Assembly: GCA_024636955.1 (NCBI GenBank)
Contig: JAGXGB010000081.1
Location: forward strand, 1 to 64,000
Length of the DNA: 64,000 nucleotides
From: Bacteroidales bacterium
GTDB lineage: Bacteria; Bacteroidota; Bacteroidia; Bacteroidales; Lentimicrobiaceae
Direction of reading: 5' to 3'
Below the pieces are notes generated by a model that was not told the origin of the DNA, searched no databases, and was given only the letters and a program-made list of their open reading frames with translations. Positions 34,250 to 43,382 of this stretch are shown here, piece by piece (position 1 is the stretch's first letter; each line of letters starts with the position of its first letter). The position numbers were made by a program, and so were the translations under genes.

Positions 34250-34654
34250 ATGGCAACAATATTTTCAAAGATCATAAATGGTGATATTCCGGCATATAAA
34301 GTTGCTGAATCAGATGATTTCATGGCCTTTTTGGATATTAATCCCTTAGCTGAAGGCCATACACTTGTGATTCCAAAGGTTGAAACGAATTATATTTTCG
34401 ACATGGATGATCAAGAATATGCTAATTTTTTTCTCTTTGCTAAAAAGGTAGCACATGCTATCAAATCAGTTATACCGTGTACTAAGATCGGGGTAGCTGT
34501 CATTGGATTGGAAGTTGCTCATGCCCATATTCACCTGGTGCCTATAAATGATGTGTATGATATTGATTTCAAGAAAGAGAAACTCAAATTAAGTAAAGAG
34601 AGGTTCCTCGAAATTTCGGGTCTTATAGCCGATAAAGTTAAAACAGATGGTTAA
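34250..34654 (+). CDS. HIT-family nucleotide-binding hydrolase
   Basis: 134 residues. The histidine triad is VAHAHIHLVPIN (His91, 93, 95) and the N-terminal FSKIINGDIPAYKVAESDDF matches the HINT/HIT branch, which hydrolyses nucleoside phosphoramidates or dinucleotides. The second half of the triad is H-x-H-x-H with I and L as spacers. The gene overlaps the glycosyltransferase start by 8 bases, so it is translated with the cluster that follows. Confidence 0.93.
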   Translation: MATIFSKIINGDIPAYKVAESDDFMAFLDINPLAEGHTLVIPKVETNYIFDMDDQEYANFFLFAKKVAHAIKSVIPCTKIGVAVIGLEVAHAHIHLVPINDVYDIDFKKEKLKLSKERFLEISGLIADKVKTDG

Positions 34655-35507
34655 AGTGGCTAGTGTAGTAATTCCTGCATACAATGAAGAAACAGGGATA
34701 GGGCCGTTGCTTGAGAAAATGCAGGTTAATGGTTTGTTGGACAAATTCGAGGTAATTGTAGTAGATGATGGTTCAACCGATCGAACTGCAGAAATAATTT
34801 CAGGTTACCCTGTGAAAATTGTACGCCATGGTGTCAACAAAGGATACGGTGCTTCATTGAAAACAGGTATCAGGCGATCAACATGCGATAAGGTTATGAT
34901 GCTTGACAGTGATGGGCAACATGATCCTGAATACCTTGATGTCATTGTATCTATGCTTGATGAGGCTGAAATGGTTATTGGAGAGCGTAATGCTGAATCA
35001 TTCCAGGTAGGCAATCGAAAAGGTGGTAAATGGCTTATACGAAAGACCGGTGAATTCCTGGTTGATCAACCATTGCCAGATTTTAATTCAGGTTTGCGGG
35101 GATTCAAGAGGGAACTTATCCTTAATTTGTTGCATATCATGCCAAACGGATTCTCCTTCTCTACAACTTCAACACTTGCATTCCTAAAAGAAGGATATAC
35201 TATAGGAACATTTCCAATTTATGTGTCAGAAAGAATTGGCCGCAATAGTAGCGTGAAGTTCTTTAAGGACGGTTCAAAAACTATGCTACTCCTTTTTAGG
35301 ATCATTATGTTATTTAATCCGTTGAAAGTGTTTTTCCCAACAAGCATAGTTTTTGCACTCGCAGGAGTAGTATGGGCATTTCTTGGATATCTGGTATACT
35401 TTCGAATACCAAATTCATCATTGTTATTGGTTATACTTGGAATGTTTTTCTTCTTCTTTGGCTTGTTAGCTGATCAAATCGCTTTACTTAACCGAAAAAA
35501 AGGATAA
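34647..35507 (+). CDS. family 2 glycosyltransferase, polyprenyl-phosphate sugar synthase type
   Basis: 286 residues. GT-A core: VASVVIPAYNEETGIG, EVIVVDDGSTDRT, KGYGASLKTGI and the metal-binding DSD at 87-89 (MLDSDGQHD). Two C-terminal membrane segments (about 228-248 and 256-276) resemble dolichyl/undecaprenyl-phosphate mannose or glucose synthases. It probably charges undecaprenyl phosphate with a sugar at the inner membrane. Overlaps the HIT gene and precedes a methyltransferase-like gene by 5 bases. Confidence 0.9.
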   Translation: MVKVASVVIPAYNEETGIGPLLEKMQVNGLLDKFEVIVVDDGSTDRTAEIISGYPVKIVRHGVNKGYGASLKTGIRRSTCDKVMMLDSDGQHDPEYLDVIVSMLDEAEMVIGERNAESFQVGNRKGGKWLIRKTGEFLVDQPLPDFNSGLRGFKRELILNLLHIMPNGFSFSTTSTLAFLKEGYTIGTFPIYVSERIGRNSSVKFFKDGSKTMLLLFRIIMLFNPLKVFFPTSIVFALAGVVWAFLGYLVYFRIPNSSLLLVILGMFFFFFGLLADQIALLNRKKG

Positions 35508-35512
35508 ATGTG

Positions 35513-36235
35513 ATGGATAGTCGCAAGAACCAGTGGACTGATAAAGAAGTGGAGCAGCACTGGGACCGCGTGGCCTCTGTTTATGTTCAGGAAAACAACA
35601 AAGTTAAGGAGGCTCACGATCAGCGTTTTAAAGAATCAGTCAGGCATCTCGAATTATATCCCGGTGCACGGGTGCTAAATATAACATCACGTGATTGTGA
35701 GGCGAATGATTATATTACCAGAGATCAACATGATGCTGAAGTAATAAATGCTGAAATTTCTTCAGGCCTGATGAAGGTGGCTCAATCCATAAGACCATAC
35801 GTAAAACAGGTTAAGCTCAGTGGTTATAGTACCTTGCCATTTGAAAATGGGGCGTTTAGCAGGGTTTTGAGCCTCGAGACGTTAGAACATGTTGCTGAGC
35901 CCCAAGAGTTCCTTAAAGAGCTCTATAGGGTATCACAACCCGATGCTAAACTTGTGTTAAGCTGTCCCCCTGCAACCAGCGAAATTCCATATAAAATATT
36001 CACATTACTCTTTGGCGGACATGGTGAAGGACCGCACCGCTTTCCTTCATCCCGAGAGGTAAAGGAATGGCTTAAAGAGACAGGATGGGAGCTTATATTA
36101 CATAAAGGAACGGTATTACTACCTGTTGGTCCGGTGGGATTGCAAAATGCCGCTGAGCGACTAATTGAAAGATTGCAGAATACATTTATCTCAGAATTGG
36201 GAATAAGGCAATTTTATGTCTGTAAAAAGTATTGA
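35513..36235 (+). CDS. class I methyltransferase-like protein with unusual SAM motif
   Basis: 240 residues from the ATG at 35513 (a GTG at 35510 is alternative). The central part (FSRVLSLETLEHVAEPQEFLKELYRVSQPDAKLVLSCP) is the post-I/motif II region of Methyltransf_11-type enzymes. Motif I is expected near residue 60 but reads ARVLNITSRDCEAND, without the GxGxG loop, so SAM binding may be weak or the protein may be divergent. Overlaps the next gene by 20 bases; its substrate is probably the glycan or lipid made by the neighbours. Confidence 0.75.
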   Translation: MDSRKNQWTDKEVEQHWDRVASVYVQENNKVKEAHDQRFKESVRHLELYPGARVLNITSRDCEANDYITRDQHDAEVINAEISSGLMKVAQSIRPYVKQVKLSGYSTLPFENGAFSRVLSLETLEHVAEPQEFLKELYRVSQPDAKLVLSCPPATSEIPYKIFTLLFGGHGEGPHRFPSSREVKEWLKETGWELILHKGTVLLPVGPVGLQNAAERLIERLQNTFISELGIRQFYVCKKY

Positions 36236-37544
36236 TAAGTTAAAGTTCATTATGAAATCACACCTTTGTACGAGGTGCGGCAGTTGCGTGGGATTATCGG
36301 AAGGAAAGATTGTTTTCAATGACCGCGAAGGAGAGTATCGGCCTCAGGTAGTAACTGAACCATCAGAAGAGCAGGCCAGCAGATTGTTATATTCATGTCC
36401 AGGTAAAGATTTTGATTTTAAGAAATTCAGGGAAGAATTTTATAAAGACACTCCTGAATTTCACGTATATATGGGTCCATTATACTCAATTCATATTGCA
36501 TATAGTAACGATCAGCTAATCAGATCAGCCGGGGCAAGTGGAGGTATGATTTCCGCTATCCTTATCTGGTTACTTGAGAAAGGGAGGATTGATGGAGCAG
36601 TTGTGACAGGAATGTCAGATGAAAAACCCTGGCTGACAAAGTCCTTTATAGCGACTACACCCAAGCAGATACTTGATGCTGCACAGAGCAAATATATTAT
36701 CACATCAGTTAATGAAATACTTCCTGAAATTGAAGCTTTTAATGGGCGACTTGCTTATGTAGGCCTACCAGGGCAAGTACAAAGCATCAGGAAACTTCAA
36801 TCAGTTGGGGATTCATCAGTTAAGAACATAGATTATATTTTTGGCCCCTTTTATGGTAATACGTTACATTTCAGTTCTATCAGGAACTTTTTGAAATCAT
36901 ACAAAGTCAATGACTATCGAAACATAAGTAAACTATACTTTCGTTATGGGGAATGGCCAGGTAATATGCGTGTTGAAATGAATGATGGTAGAGTGGTTCA
37001 GCTGCCAAAATTCCATGCAAACTACCTGATCCCGTTTCACATCATGGCAAATTCACTACTTTGCACAGATTTAAGTAATGAATTTACTGATATATCAGGA
37101 GGTGATGCCTGGGCACCAGTTTATGAAGAACGTGGAAAAGGATTCTCAATGGTTATTGCACGGTCAGAAAAAGGTAATAATATTTTGAATGAAATGTTTG
37201 AATCTGGCGCTATTAGCTTGAAACCCATCACTATTGATGAGGCTATCACCATGCATTCACACGGTTATGACCTTAAAAAACGTGGTACCTTTATAAGGTA
37301 TAAATTCAGGAAATGGTTAGGACAGACTAATCCTGATTTTGGTTATGAAATTAAAGGTTTTCCCCTCAGTCGCTATTTTATGGAATTAGCAATTGATACT
37401 TTATTCCTTATTGCCGGTACGTCTCCTGCCAGATGGCTGGTAGCCCAGATACCCCCTGTACTCGTAGGCAGAGTATTTGAAAAGACCAGGAATATCTGGA
37501 AAAAAGCTACATTTAGTATAAAAAGAGATAATCTTAATCAATGA
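36216..37544 (+). CDS. FrhB-family (coenzyme F420 hydrogenase beta subunit-like) iron-sulfur protein
   Basis: 442 residues. N-terminal cysteine cluster C18-x2-C21-x2-C24 (LCTRCGSC) with a distal C61-P, as in FrhB_N, predicts one [4Fe-4S] cluster. The GASGGMISAILIWLLEKGRI segment and C-terminal NSLLCTDLSNEFTDISGGDA are typical of FrhB_C. Proteins of this family occur often in polysaccharide gene clusters, where their redox role is not known. Overlaps the upstream methyltransferase-like gene by 20 bases and the next gene by 4 (ATGA). Confidence 0.9.
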   Translation: MSVKSIDKLKFIMKSHLCTRCGSCVGLSEGKIVFNDREGEYRPQVVTEPSEEQASRLLYSCPGKDFDFKKFREEFYKDTPEFHVYMGPLYSIHIAYSNDQLIRSAGASGGMISAILIWLLEKGRIDGAVVTGMSDEKPWLTKSFIATTPKQILDAAQSKYIITSVNEILPEIEAFNGRLAYVGLPGQVQSIRKLQSVGDSSVKNIDYIFGPFYGNTLHFSSIRNFLKSYKVNDYRNISKLYFRYGEWPGNMRVEMNDGRVVQLPKFHANYLIPFHIMANSLLCTDLSNEFTDISGGDAWAPVYEERGKGFSMVIARSEKGNNILNEMFESGAISLKPITIDEAITMHSHGYDLKKRGTFIRYKFRKWLGQTNPDFGYEIKGFPLSRYFMELAIDTLFLIAGTSPARWLVAQIPPVLVGRVFEKTRNIWKKATFSIKRDNLNQ

Positions 37545-38515
37545 AAAAGCAGACTGGGTTAGTGCTTTTAAAGGTTCTGGGCAGTATTGCTATCATTATC
37601 TTCCTGATTACCCGGATTGAATGGGATATCAAGAAATTCAAGGATATTTTCAATGAAATCAACATAGCATGGTATCTTATTTCGCTTAGCGGAGTTATTT
37701 CGGTGCTCTGGTTAAAAAGTATCCGTTGGAATCTGCTACTAAGGGCAGTTGGTTGCAATTACCCTTTTTTATCTGCATTCATAGCTTATTTGGCATCGTT
37801 TACTATAGGGATACTTACACCTGGAAGAGTAGGAGAGATAGCGCGGCTTTATTATGTGAGGGCTGACCGTAAGATAGATTTCTTCAATTCATTTAAGACG
37901 ATTGTGACCGACAGGATTTTTGATTTTGCTATTCTTATATGGTTTGGTGCAACAGGCCTTTTGTTTTTTTATAAAGTTTTAGGTGATTATCAGTCCCTAA
38001 TATACTTGGCAGTTACAGGCTTCACGATGTTTGCATTTTGGTTTTTAGGGAAAACGGTTCTTGGCTCTCTTAACTCCACAAAAACCTATTTAATCTTTAT
38101 TAATGAGTCATGGGGTGAAATGTTTGATAAAAAAATGATTAAACCATGGCTGCTAACTATATCCTCCTATGTGCTGTTTTATGTGGCTAATTGGTTTATA
38201 TTAATTTCAATAGGACAAAGGATATCATTGGTTGAGATAGGTTTTATTCTCAGCCTGATGAGTTTAATTACATTAATACCTATCACAATAGCAGGTTTTG
38301 GTACAAGAGAGGTCAGTCTTATTTACCTTTTTGCATTTTATGGATTAGCGCCTGAAACAGCAATTATATTTTCGCTTCTCCAATTTCTTGCTTTCTTTAT
38401 GTGGGGTGGTTTAATAGGATGGGTTTGCTGGTTAATAAAGCCTGTAAAACTCTCCATAATAAGAGAAGATGCAGAAAAAGCATTTCATTATCTAAAGCGG
38501 GCAAAAGCTAATTGA
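37541..38515 (+). CDS. flippase-like membrane protein, UPF0104/lysylphosphatidylglycerol synthase TM family
   Basis: 324 residues with about eight membrane segments. Motifs include SLSGVISVLWLKSIRWNLLL, LTPGRVGEIARLYYVR and LITLIPITIAGFGTREVSLI, all characteristic of the LPG_synthase_TM/UPF0104 family. Members are membrane proteins, some of which act in lipid or lipid-linked sugar movement. ATGA overlap with the FrhB gene makes it the last of the HIT-GT2-MTase-FrhB-flippase cluster. Spacer repeats follow. Confidence 0.9.
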   Translation: MKKQTGLVLLKVLGSIAIIIFLITRIEWDIKKFKDIFNEINIAWYLISLSGVISVLWLKSIRWNLLLRAVGCNYPFLSAFIAYLASFTIGILTPGRVGEIARLYYVRADRKIDFFNSFKTIVTDRIFDFAILIWFGATGLLFFYKVLGDYQSLIYLAVTGFTMFAFWFLGKTVLGSLNSTKTYLIFINESWGEMFDKKMIKPWLLTISSYVLFYVANWFILISIGQRISLVEIGFILSLMSLITLIPITIAGFGTREVSLIYLFAFYGLAPETAIIFSLLQFLAFFMWGGLIGWVCWLIKPVKLSIIREDAEKAFHYLKRAKAN

Positions 38516-38538
38516 TTTGGTCAAGACAAAAACAGTTT

Positions 38539-38648
38539 TAATTGTTGATACCATACAACTTAATTGTTGATACCATACAACATAAGTATTGAGACAATGC
38601 AGCATAAATCTTGATACCAAAAAACTTAAATGTTGATACCAAATTATG
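38539..38648. repeat. five 22-bp phased repeats (iteron-like array)
   Basis: TTGATACC occurs at 38545, 38567, 38611 and 38633, with the degenerate TTGAGACA at 38589, so five positions are spaced exactly 22 bases apart. The full unit is about TTAATTGTTGATACCATACAAC, and the first two units are almost identical. The array sits in the 187-base gap before the aldo/keto reductase ATG (38703), 23 bases after the stop of the flippase-like gene. Confidence 0.9.
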
Positions 38649-38702
38649 AATATTAGTTCACAGCATTGCATTATGTAATATCGTATAACAACATCTAAAT
38701 AT

Positions 38703-39689
38703 ATGAATTATCTCCCATCAAGTGAAAGGTACAAGGATGCGCTGTACAGAAAATGTGGCAATAGTGGAATAAGCCTCCCACCTGTTTCATTAGGCTTATG
38801 GCATAATTTCGGCGGTAATGACATATTCGAGAATAGCAGAAAAATGCTTTGGCATGCTTTTGATAAAGGTATTACGCATTTTGATCTTGCAAACAATTAC
38901 GGCCCACCTGAAGGAAGTGCTGAATCAACCATGGGAAGGGTGCTTTCGAGTGATTTTAAAGCTTATCGTGATGAGATGATCATCTCAACCAAGGCTGGAT
39001 ATTTGATGTGGCCTGGTCCTTACGGAGATGGTGGATCACGGAAATATCTTTTCTCCAGTTTGGATCAGAGCTTGAAGAGGCTGAACCTTGATTATGTCGA
39101 TATCTTTTATTCACATAGACCAGATCCGGGAACTCCAATTGAAGAAACCATGTCAGCACTTGTGGATATTGTAAAACAGGGTAAAGCGCTATATGTAGGG
39201 CTCTCAAATTACAATCCTGAGCAGACAGAAAGAGCTGTAGCACTCTTAAAAAGTGGGGGAGTTGAATGCCTCATTCATCAGCCCAGATATTCGATGTTTG
39301 AACGATGGATTGAGAATGGTTTACTTGAAGTGCTGGAGAAAAATGGCATAGGATGTATTGCGTATTCGCCTCTTGCACAAGGACTACTTACTGATCGTTA
39401 CCTTGAAGGTATTCCTGCAGGCTCAAGGGCATCAAAAGCCCATTTTCTAAAACCTGAAAGTATAACCCCTGAGAAACTTGCTAAAATAAGAAAATTAAAT
39501 TCTATGGCTAATCAGCGTGGGCAAACACTCGCACAAATGTCACTTGCCTGGGTACTGAAAGATAACCGTATTACTTCAGTTTTGGTGGGAGCCAGCAGTA
39601 CTCAGCAGATTGATGACAACATAAAAGCTCTTGAGAACATAACTTTTTCAGAGCAAGATATTTCAGCAATCAATGATATTTTAAAATGA
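38703..39689 (+). CDS. aldo/keto reductase
   Basis: 328 residues with the AKR catalytic tetrad: Asp61 (FDLANNYG), Tyr66, Lys97 (STKAGY) and His138 (YSHRPD). The GLWHNFGG and GPYGDGGSRKYLFSSLDQSL segments match the YghZ-type L-glyceraldehyde-3-phosphate reductase branch, and the NADPH-binding VLVGASSTQQIDDN is near the C-terminus. It reduces small aldehydes in the cytosol. Its promoter must lie in or next to the 22-bp array upstream. Convergent with murF-alr. Confidence 0.92.
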   Translation: MNYLPSSERYKDALYRKCGNSGISLPPVSLGLWHNFGGNDIFENSRKMLWHAFDKGITHFDLANNYGPPEGSAESTMGRVLSSDFKAYRDEMIISTKAGYLMWPGPYGDGGSRKYLFSSLDQSLKRLNLDYVDIFYSHRPDPGTPIEETMSALVDIVKQGKALYVGLSNYNPEQTERAVALLKSGGVECLIHQPRYSMFERWIENGLLEVLEKNGIGCIAYSPLAQGLLTDRYLEGIPAGSRASKAHFLKPESITPEKLAKIRKLNSMANQRGQTLAQMSLAWVLKDNRITSVLVGASSTQQIDDNIKALENITFSEQDISAINDILK

Positions 39690-39693
39690 ATCA

Positions 39694-39724
39694 TTTTGCA
39701 TGATCATTTTTTTGCATGATCATT
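39694..39724. repeat. 15-bp direct repeat in the convergent spacer
   Basis: TTTTGCATGATCATT occurs at 39694-39708 and 39710-39724. Each copy contains the palindrome ATGATCAT. It fills most of the 55-base gap between the convergent aldo/keto reductase and murF-alr genes and could act as a weak bidirectional terminator. Confidence 0.7.
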
Positions 39725-39744
39725 GGTATGATTGTCATAATTGC

Positions 39745-42228
39745 TTATTCCTGAAAGTATATCCTTTTAACCCTTCTCGAAATGCCAGTTAATATCTCAT
39801 AAGGTATAGTTTCCATTTGTTCGGCTACCTTGTTTAATGAGATTTCATGACCAAACACAATAACCTCATCACCTTCCTCAGCCTCAACACCAGTGATATC
39901 CAGTATAGTCATATCCATATTAACGTTTCCAATGATTGGAACGAGTTTGTTTTTTACAAACATGCATCCAACACCGTTTCCCAGCTTTCGCCCTAAGCCA
40001 TCAGCATAACCAACAGGAACAATAGCTATTGTACTGTTATGTTGAGCTATCCACTTACAATTGTAACCAACTGCATCGCCTTCATAAATGGTTTTCACTT
40101 GAGAAATGACAGTTTTAAGGCTGCTAACTATTTCAAGCTTTTTTTGAATAGATACCAGCGGAGAAACACCATAAAGAGAAATGCCCAATCGTACCATTTC
40201 AAACTGGGCATATGGATGGCGTATTATTCCGGCAGAGTTTAGAATATGTCGCATAAAAGAGTAACCCAGATTGTCTTTGATTCTCCAGGTCATTCGCTCG
40301 AAGTTTGATATCTGGGCAGTTGTGAACCAATCCAGATCTTTAACATCACTGGCAGCCAGGTGAGAGAATACAGAAATAACTTTTATTTGAGGATAAGTAT
40401 TCAATTGATTAGCGAGTTGTTCAATGTCGTCTTCCATAAAACCCAACCGATGCATTCCCGTATCAAGCTTAATATGGATATTGACTGGATGCTCAAAAGC
40501 ACCATTAGTATTATCAATTGTATTTATTAAATTGTCAAGCGTCCTAAAACTGTAAATTTCAGGCTCAAGATTATACCTGATTAAACTTTCCATTCCGCTT
40601 ATTTCAGGATTCATAACCATTATGGGTAAACTGATTCCAGCTTTGCGCAATTCAACACCTTCATCAACATAAGCAACAGCAAGGTAATCGGCATGATGGA
40701 ACTGCAATGTGTTGGCTATCTCGAATGATCCGGAGCCATAAGAAAAAGCCTTCACCATGACCATGATTTTGGTTGATGGTTTAACAATTGACCTGAAGTA
40801 ATTAAGATTATGCACAAGTGCATTCAAGTTTACTTCCAGAATAGTTTCATGCGATTTCTGTTGGAGTAACTCATTAATGCGTTCGAACTCAAACATCCTG
40901 GCTCCTTTAATCAGGATACTCTCATTCCGGAATTGAAGTTGGTTTATGTTCGAGATAAATTCATCGGTAGTATCAAAGAACTGTTTTTGCATTGAGAACA
41001 ACTCACGAAACTTTGCTATCTCAGTGCCTATTCCTATAAGTCTGGTAATTCCTTTTTGGCTTAACAGATTGGCGATTGAACCATAGAGATGTTCACTGTT
41101 AGAGGAACTTTGCAGCATATCGCTCAATATTACAGTCTTTTTCTCATGTCCTGTTTGTTGTGTAAGGAAGTCAAGGGCATTTGCCAGAGAATCGGGGTCA
41201 GAACTATAGGTGTCATTTATTATGATGCAACCATTAATTCCCTCCTTCATTTCAAGTCGCATAGCAACTGACTGAAGTTTCAGCATTCGGTTCCTTATAA
41301 CTTCAGGTCCATAACCAAAAACTAACATGGCCGACCAGCAGTGAATAGCATTTTCTATAGAAGCTTCATCAGTAAATCGTATAGTGATATCATGAACCGT
41401 GTTCTGATAGACACCCTTGATTGTGGTAGATCTTTTATCTCTGATGATTTCCTTGATTTGAAGGGTTGAATTGATACTTGTGCCCCAGCTGAATAAAGAA
41501 GGAGCAAAACCGTTCTTGTCCTTTCCTTCGATTAGTTGTTTGTGGATTACTTCAGCATCTTGATTATAAATTATAGTATTTGTTTTTTGAAATAACAAAA
41601 GCTTTTCCTTAGTTTTTTGATCATGAGAAATAAAGAACTGGTCATGTGCCTGTCCTATGTTTGTAATGATGCCAATAGTTGGTTTGATTATTTCATAAAG
41701 CTTAACCATTTCACCTGGCTGGGAAATGCCAGCTTCAAATATTGCAAGGTTATGCAAGGGGCTTATTTGCCATACTGAGAGTGGAACTCCAATTTGCGAA
41801 TTATAACTTTTAGGACTTCTAACGATAGTTTTCTCTTCTGATAGCAATTGCCATAACCATTCTTTGACAATAGTTTTACCATTGCTTCCTGTAACACCAA
41901 TAACAGGAATGTTGTACTGTATGCGATGCCAGGTTGCTAATTTTTGCAATGCTGCCAAAGTGTCGTCAACTACTATGAAGTTAGCTTCATAGCTTTGATT
42001 AGCAGGTAATTTATTTACACAGAAATTTCTAACACCCTGCTTTGCAAGCTCTTCAATATATTTATGGCCATCATTCCTTTGGGTAACAAGGGCAAAAAAC
42101 AAAGACATGGAAGGTGAATTCAGCTTTCGGCTATCGGTAACGAGGTCACTAATTAATACCTGAGCTGAACGAATTGATACCTTCCCTGAAACAATTTCAG
42201 CTATTTCGGTGATGTTATATTCCTTCAA
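39745..42228 (-). CDS. murF-alr: bifunctional UDP-MurNAc-tripeptide:D-Ala-D-Ala ligase / alanine racemase
   Basis: 827 residues; the start is TTG at 42228. Residues 1-455 are MurF: ATP loop GVTGSNGKT (111-119), NDTYSSDPDSL (338-348). Residues about 463-827 are alanine racemase: EVNLNALVHNLNYF, PLP lysine K493 (MVKAFSYGSG), HIKLDTGMHRLGF, and VPVGYADGLGRKLGNG. The fusion links D-Ala supply to addition of D-Ala-D-Ala to the peptidoglycan precursor and is a known arrangement in Bacteroidota. It lies 17 bases downstream of pdxA, so they are probably co-transcribed. Confidence 0.95.
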   Translation of the reverse strand: MKEYNITEIAEIVSGKVSIRSAQVLISDLVTDSRKLNSPSMSLFFALVTQRNDGHKYIEELAKQGVRNFCVNKLPANQSYEANFIVVDDTLAALQKLATWHRIQYNIPVIGVTGSNGKTIVKEWLWQLLSEEKTIVRSPKSYNSQIGVPLSVWQISPLHNLAIFEAGISQPGEMVKLYEIIKPTIGIITNIGQAHDQFFISHDQKTKEKLLLFQKTNTIIYNQDAEVIHKQLIEGKDKNGFAPSLFSWGTSINSTLQIKEIIRDKRSTTIKGVYQNTVHDITIRFTDEASIENAIHCWSAMLVFGYGPEVIRNRMLKLQSVAMRLEMKEGINGCIIINDTYSSDPDSLANALDFLTQQTGHEKKTVILSDMLQSSSNSEHLYGSIANLLSQKGITRLIGIGTEIAKFRELFSMQKQFFDTTDEFISNINQLQFRNESILIKGARMFEFERINELLQQKSHETILEVNLNALVHNLNYFRSIVKPSTKIMVMVKAFSYGSGSFEIANTLQFHHADYLAVAYVDEGVELRKAGISLPIMVMNPEISGMESLIRYNLEPEIYSFRTLDNLINTIDNTNGAFEHPVNIHIKLDTGMHRLGFMEDDIEQLANQLNTYPQIKVISVFSHLAASDVKDLDWFTTAQISNFERMTWRIKDNLGYSFMRHILNSAGIIRHPYAQFEMVRLGISLYGVSPLVSIQKKLEIVSSLKTVISQVKTIYEGDAVGYNCKWIAQHNSTIAIVPVGYADGLGRKLGNGVGCMFVKNKLVPIIGNVNMDMTILDITGVEAEEGDEVIVFGHEISLNKVAEQMETIPYEILTGISRRVKRIYFQE

Positions 42229-42245
42229 GCTCAGATGTATTATGT

Positions 42246-43316
42246 TTAAGATTCTGTTTCGTGACGGCTTGCCTTTAAAGGATTTGCCGATATTTCAGCG
42301 TATTGTTTTCTGTTATACCATATATCACACGCAAGGAACATTGCTGCTCTGAACGAATCAGGTGAAGCAAGATCTTTTCCGGCTATTTCATAAGCAGTGC
42401 CATGAGCGGGTGAAGTTCGAATGAAAGGCAAACCTGCTGTAAAGTTAACTCCCGAATCAAATGACAGCGTCTTAAAAGGTAGCATACCCTGATCGTGGTA
42501 CATGGCAAGTATTCCATCAAATTTATTGTAATTTGATGATCCGAAGAAGCCGTCAGCAGGGTAAGGTCCAAAGACAAGATATCCTTTTTCTTTGGCCTTT
42601 TCAATGGCTGGTTTAATAACAGTAATTTCCTCATTTCCCAACAGCCCTTCATCACCAGCGTGAGGATTTAATCCCATAACTGCAATTTTTGGAGAATTAA
42701 TGCCAAAGTCAGTAATTAGCGACTTGTGAAGAATGTCAATTTTATTAAGAATAAGGTCAACATTAAGCCTTCCGGCAATTTCATTCACAGGAATGTGTCC
42801 TGTTATAACACCAATCCTAAGATTGTTGCTGATCATAAGCATTAACGAATCTGTTGAGTTGAACTTTGTGGCAAGATACTCTGTATGACCCGGAAAAGTA
42901 AATTCATCTGATTGGATTGTTTTTTTATTAATCGGTCCAGTTACTAAAGCATTTGTAAAACCTTTCATTAAGTCAGCGGTGGCTGCTTCTAATGATAAAA
43001 AAGCTTGCTCACCTGAGAATGAAGTAGGTTTTCCTACCTCAATTTTAACTTCCTCATCATGCAGGTTGATCAGGTTAGCTTTTTTAGGGTTAATATTCTC
43101 AGTTTTACGGGCAATGTGGAAATTGAAGTCAGATAAGTTAGTAGCCTTTTTGTAAAAGGAAACGGCTTTTGATAACCCATAAACCACAGGCGTGAGCATT
43201 TCGTAGATGCGATTATCAGATAGGCACTTGATTATAATCTCGTAACCAATTCCATTCAAATCACCTGTTGATATGCCAATTATTGGTTTACTTTCGCTTT
43301 CGGGCATTTTATTCAT
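42246..43316 (-). CDS. pdxA: 4-hydroxythreonine-4-phosphate dehydrogenase
   Basis: 356 residues. Family motifs: GISTGDLNGIGYE at the N-terminus, ALVTGPINKKTI, FPGHTEYLA (metal His), MGLNPHAGDEG, and the metal-binding MYHDQGMLPFK. NAD-dependent oxidation of 4-phosphohydroxy-L-threonine in the DXP-dependent pyridoxal phosphate pathway. The start of dxr, which serves the parallel isoprenoid branch, lies in the same window. The ATG at 43316 is preceded by a -7 box; a second ATG 9 bases in is possible. Confidence 0.95.
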   Translation of the reverse strand: MNKMPESESKPIIGISTGDLNGIGYEIIIKCLSDNRIYEMLTPVVYGLSKAVSFYKKATNLSDFNFHIARKTENINPKKANLINLHDEEVKIEVGKPTSFSGEQAFLSLEAATADLMKGFTNALVTGPINKKTIQSDEFTFPGHTEYLATKFNSTDSLMLMISNNLRIGVITGHIPVNEIAGRLNVDLILNKIDILHKSLITDFGINSPKIAVMGLNPHAGDEGLLGNEEITVIKPAIEKAKEKGYLVFGPYPADGFFGSSNYNKFDGILAMYHDQGMLPFKTLSFDSGVNFTAGLPFIRTSPAHGTAYEIAGKDLASPDSFRAAMFLACDIWYNRKQYAEISANPLKASRHETES

Positions 43317-43332
43317 TTTATTATTATTTAAG

Positions 43333-43341
43333 GCAAAGATA
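43333..43341 (-). promoter_or_regulatory. -7 promoter box for pdxA-murF-alr
   Basis: The reverse strand reads TATCTTTGC, 16 bases before the pdxA ATG and in the 66-base divergent gap to the phosphoesterase gene. It fits the Bacteroidota TAnnTTTG element. Confidence 0.5.
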
Positions 43342-43382
43342 AGATTTTGCTATTTTAGCGCATCATTTTATAATCGTAAATT

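Noticed and set aside
38539-38648. CRISPR array
   Set aside because: The 22-bp units are contiguous without unique spacers, and no cas gene is nearby.
38539-38648. Plasmid-type replication origin (iterons)
   Set aside because: No Rep protein, AT-rich melting region or DnaA box cluster is seen, and the flanks are chromosomal genes.
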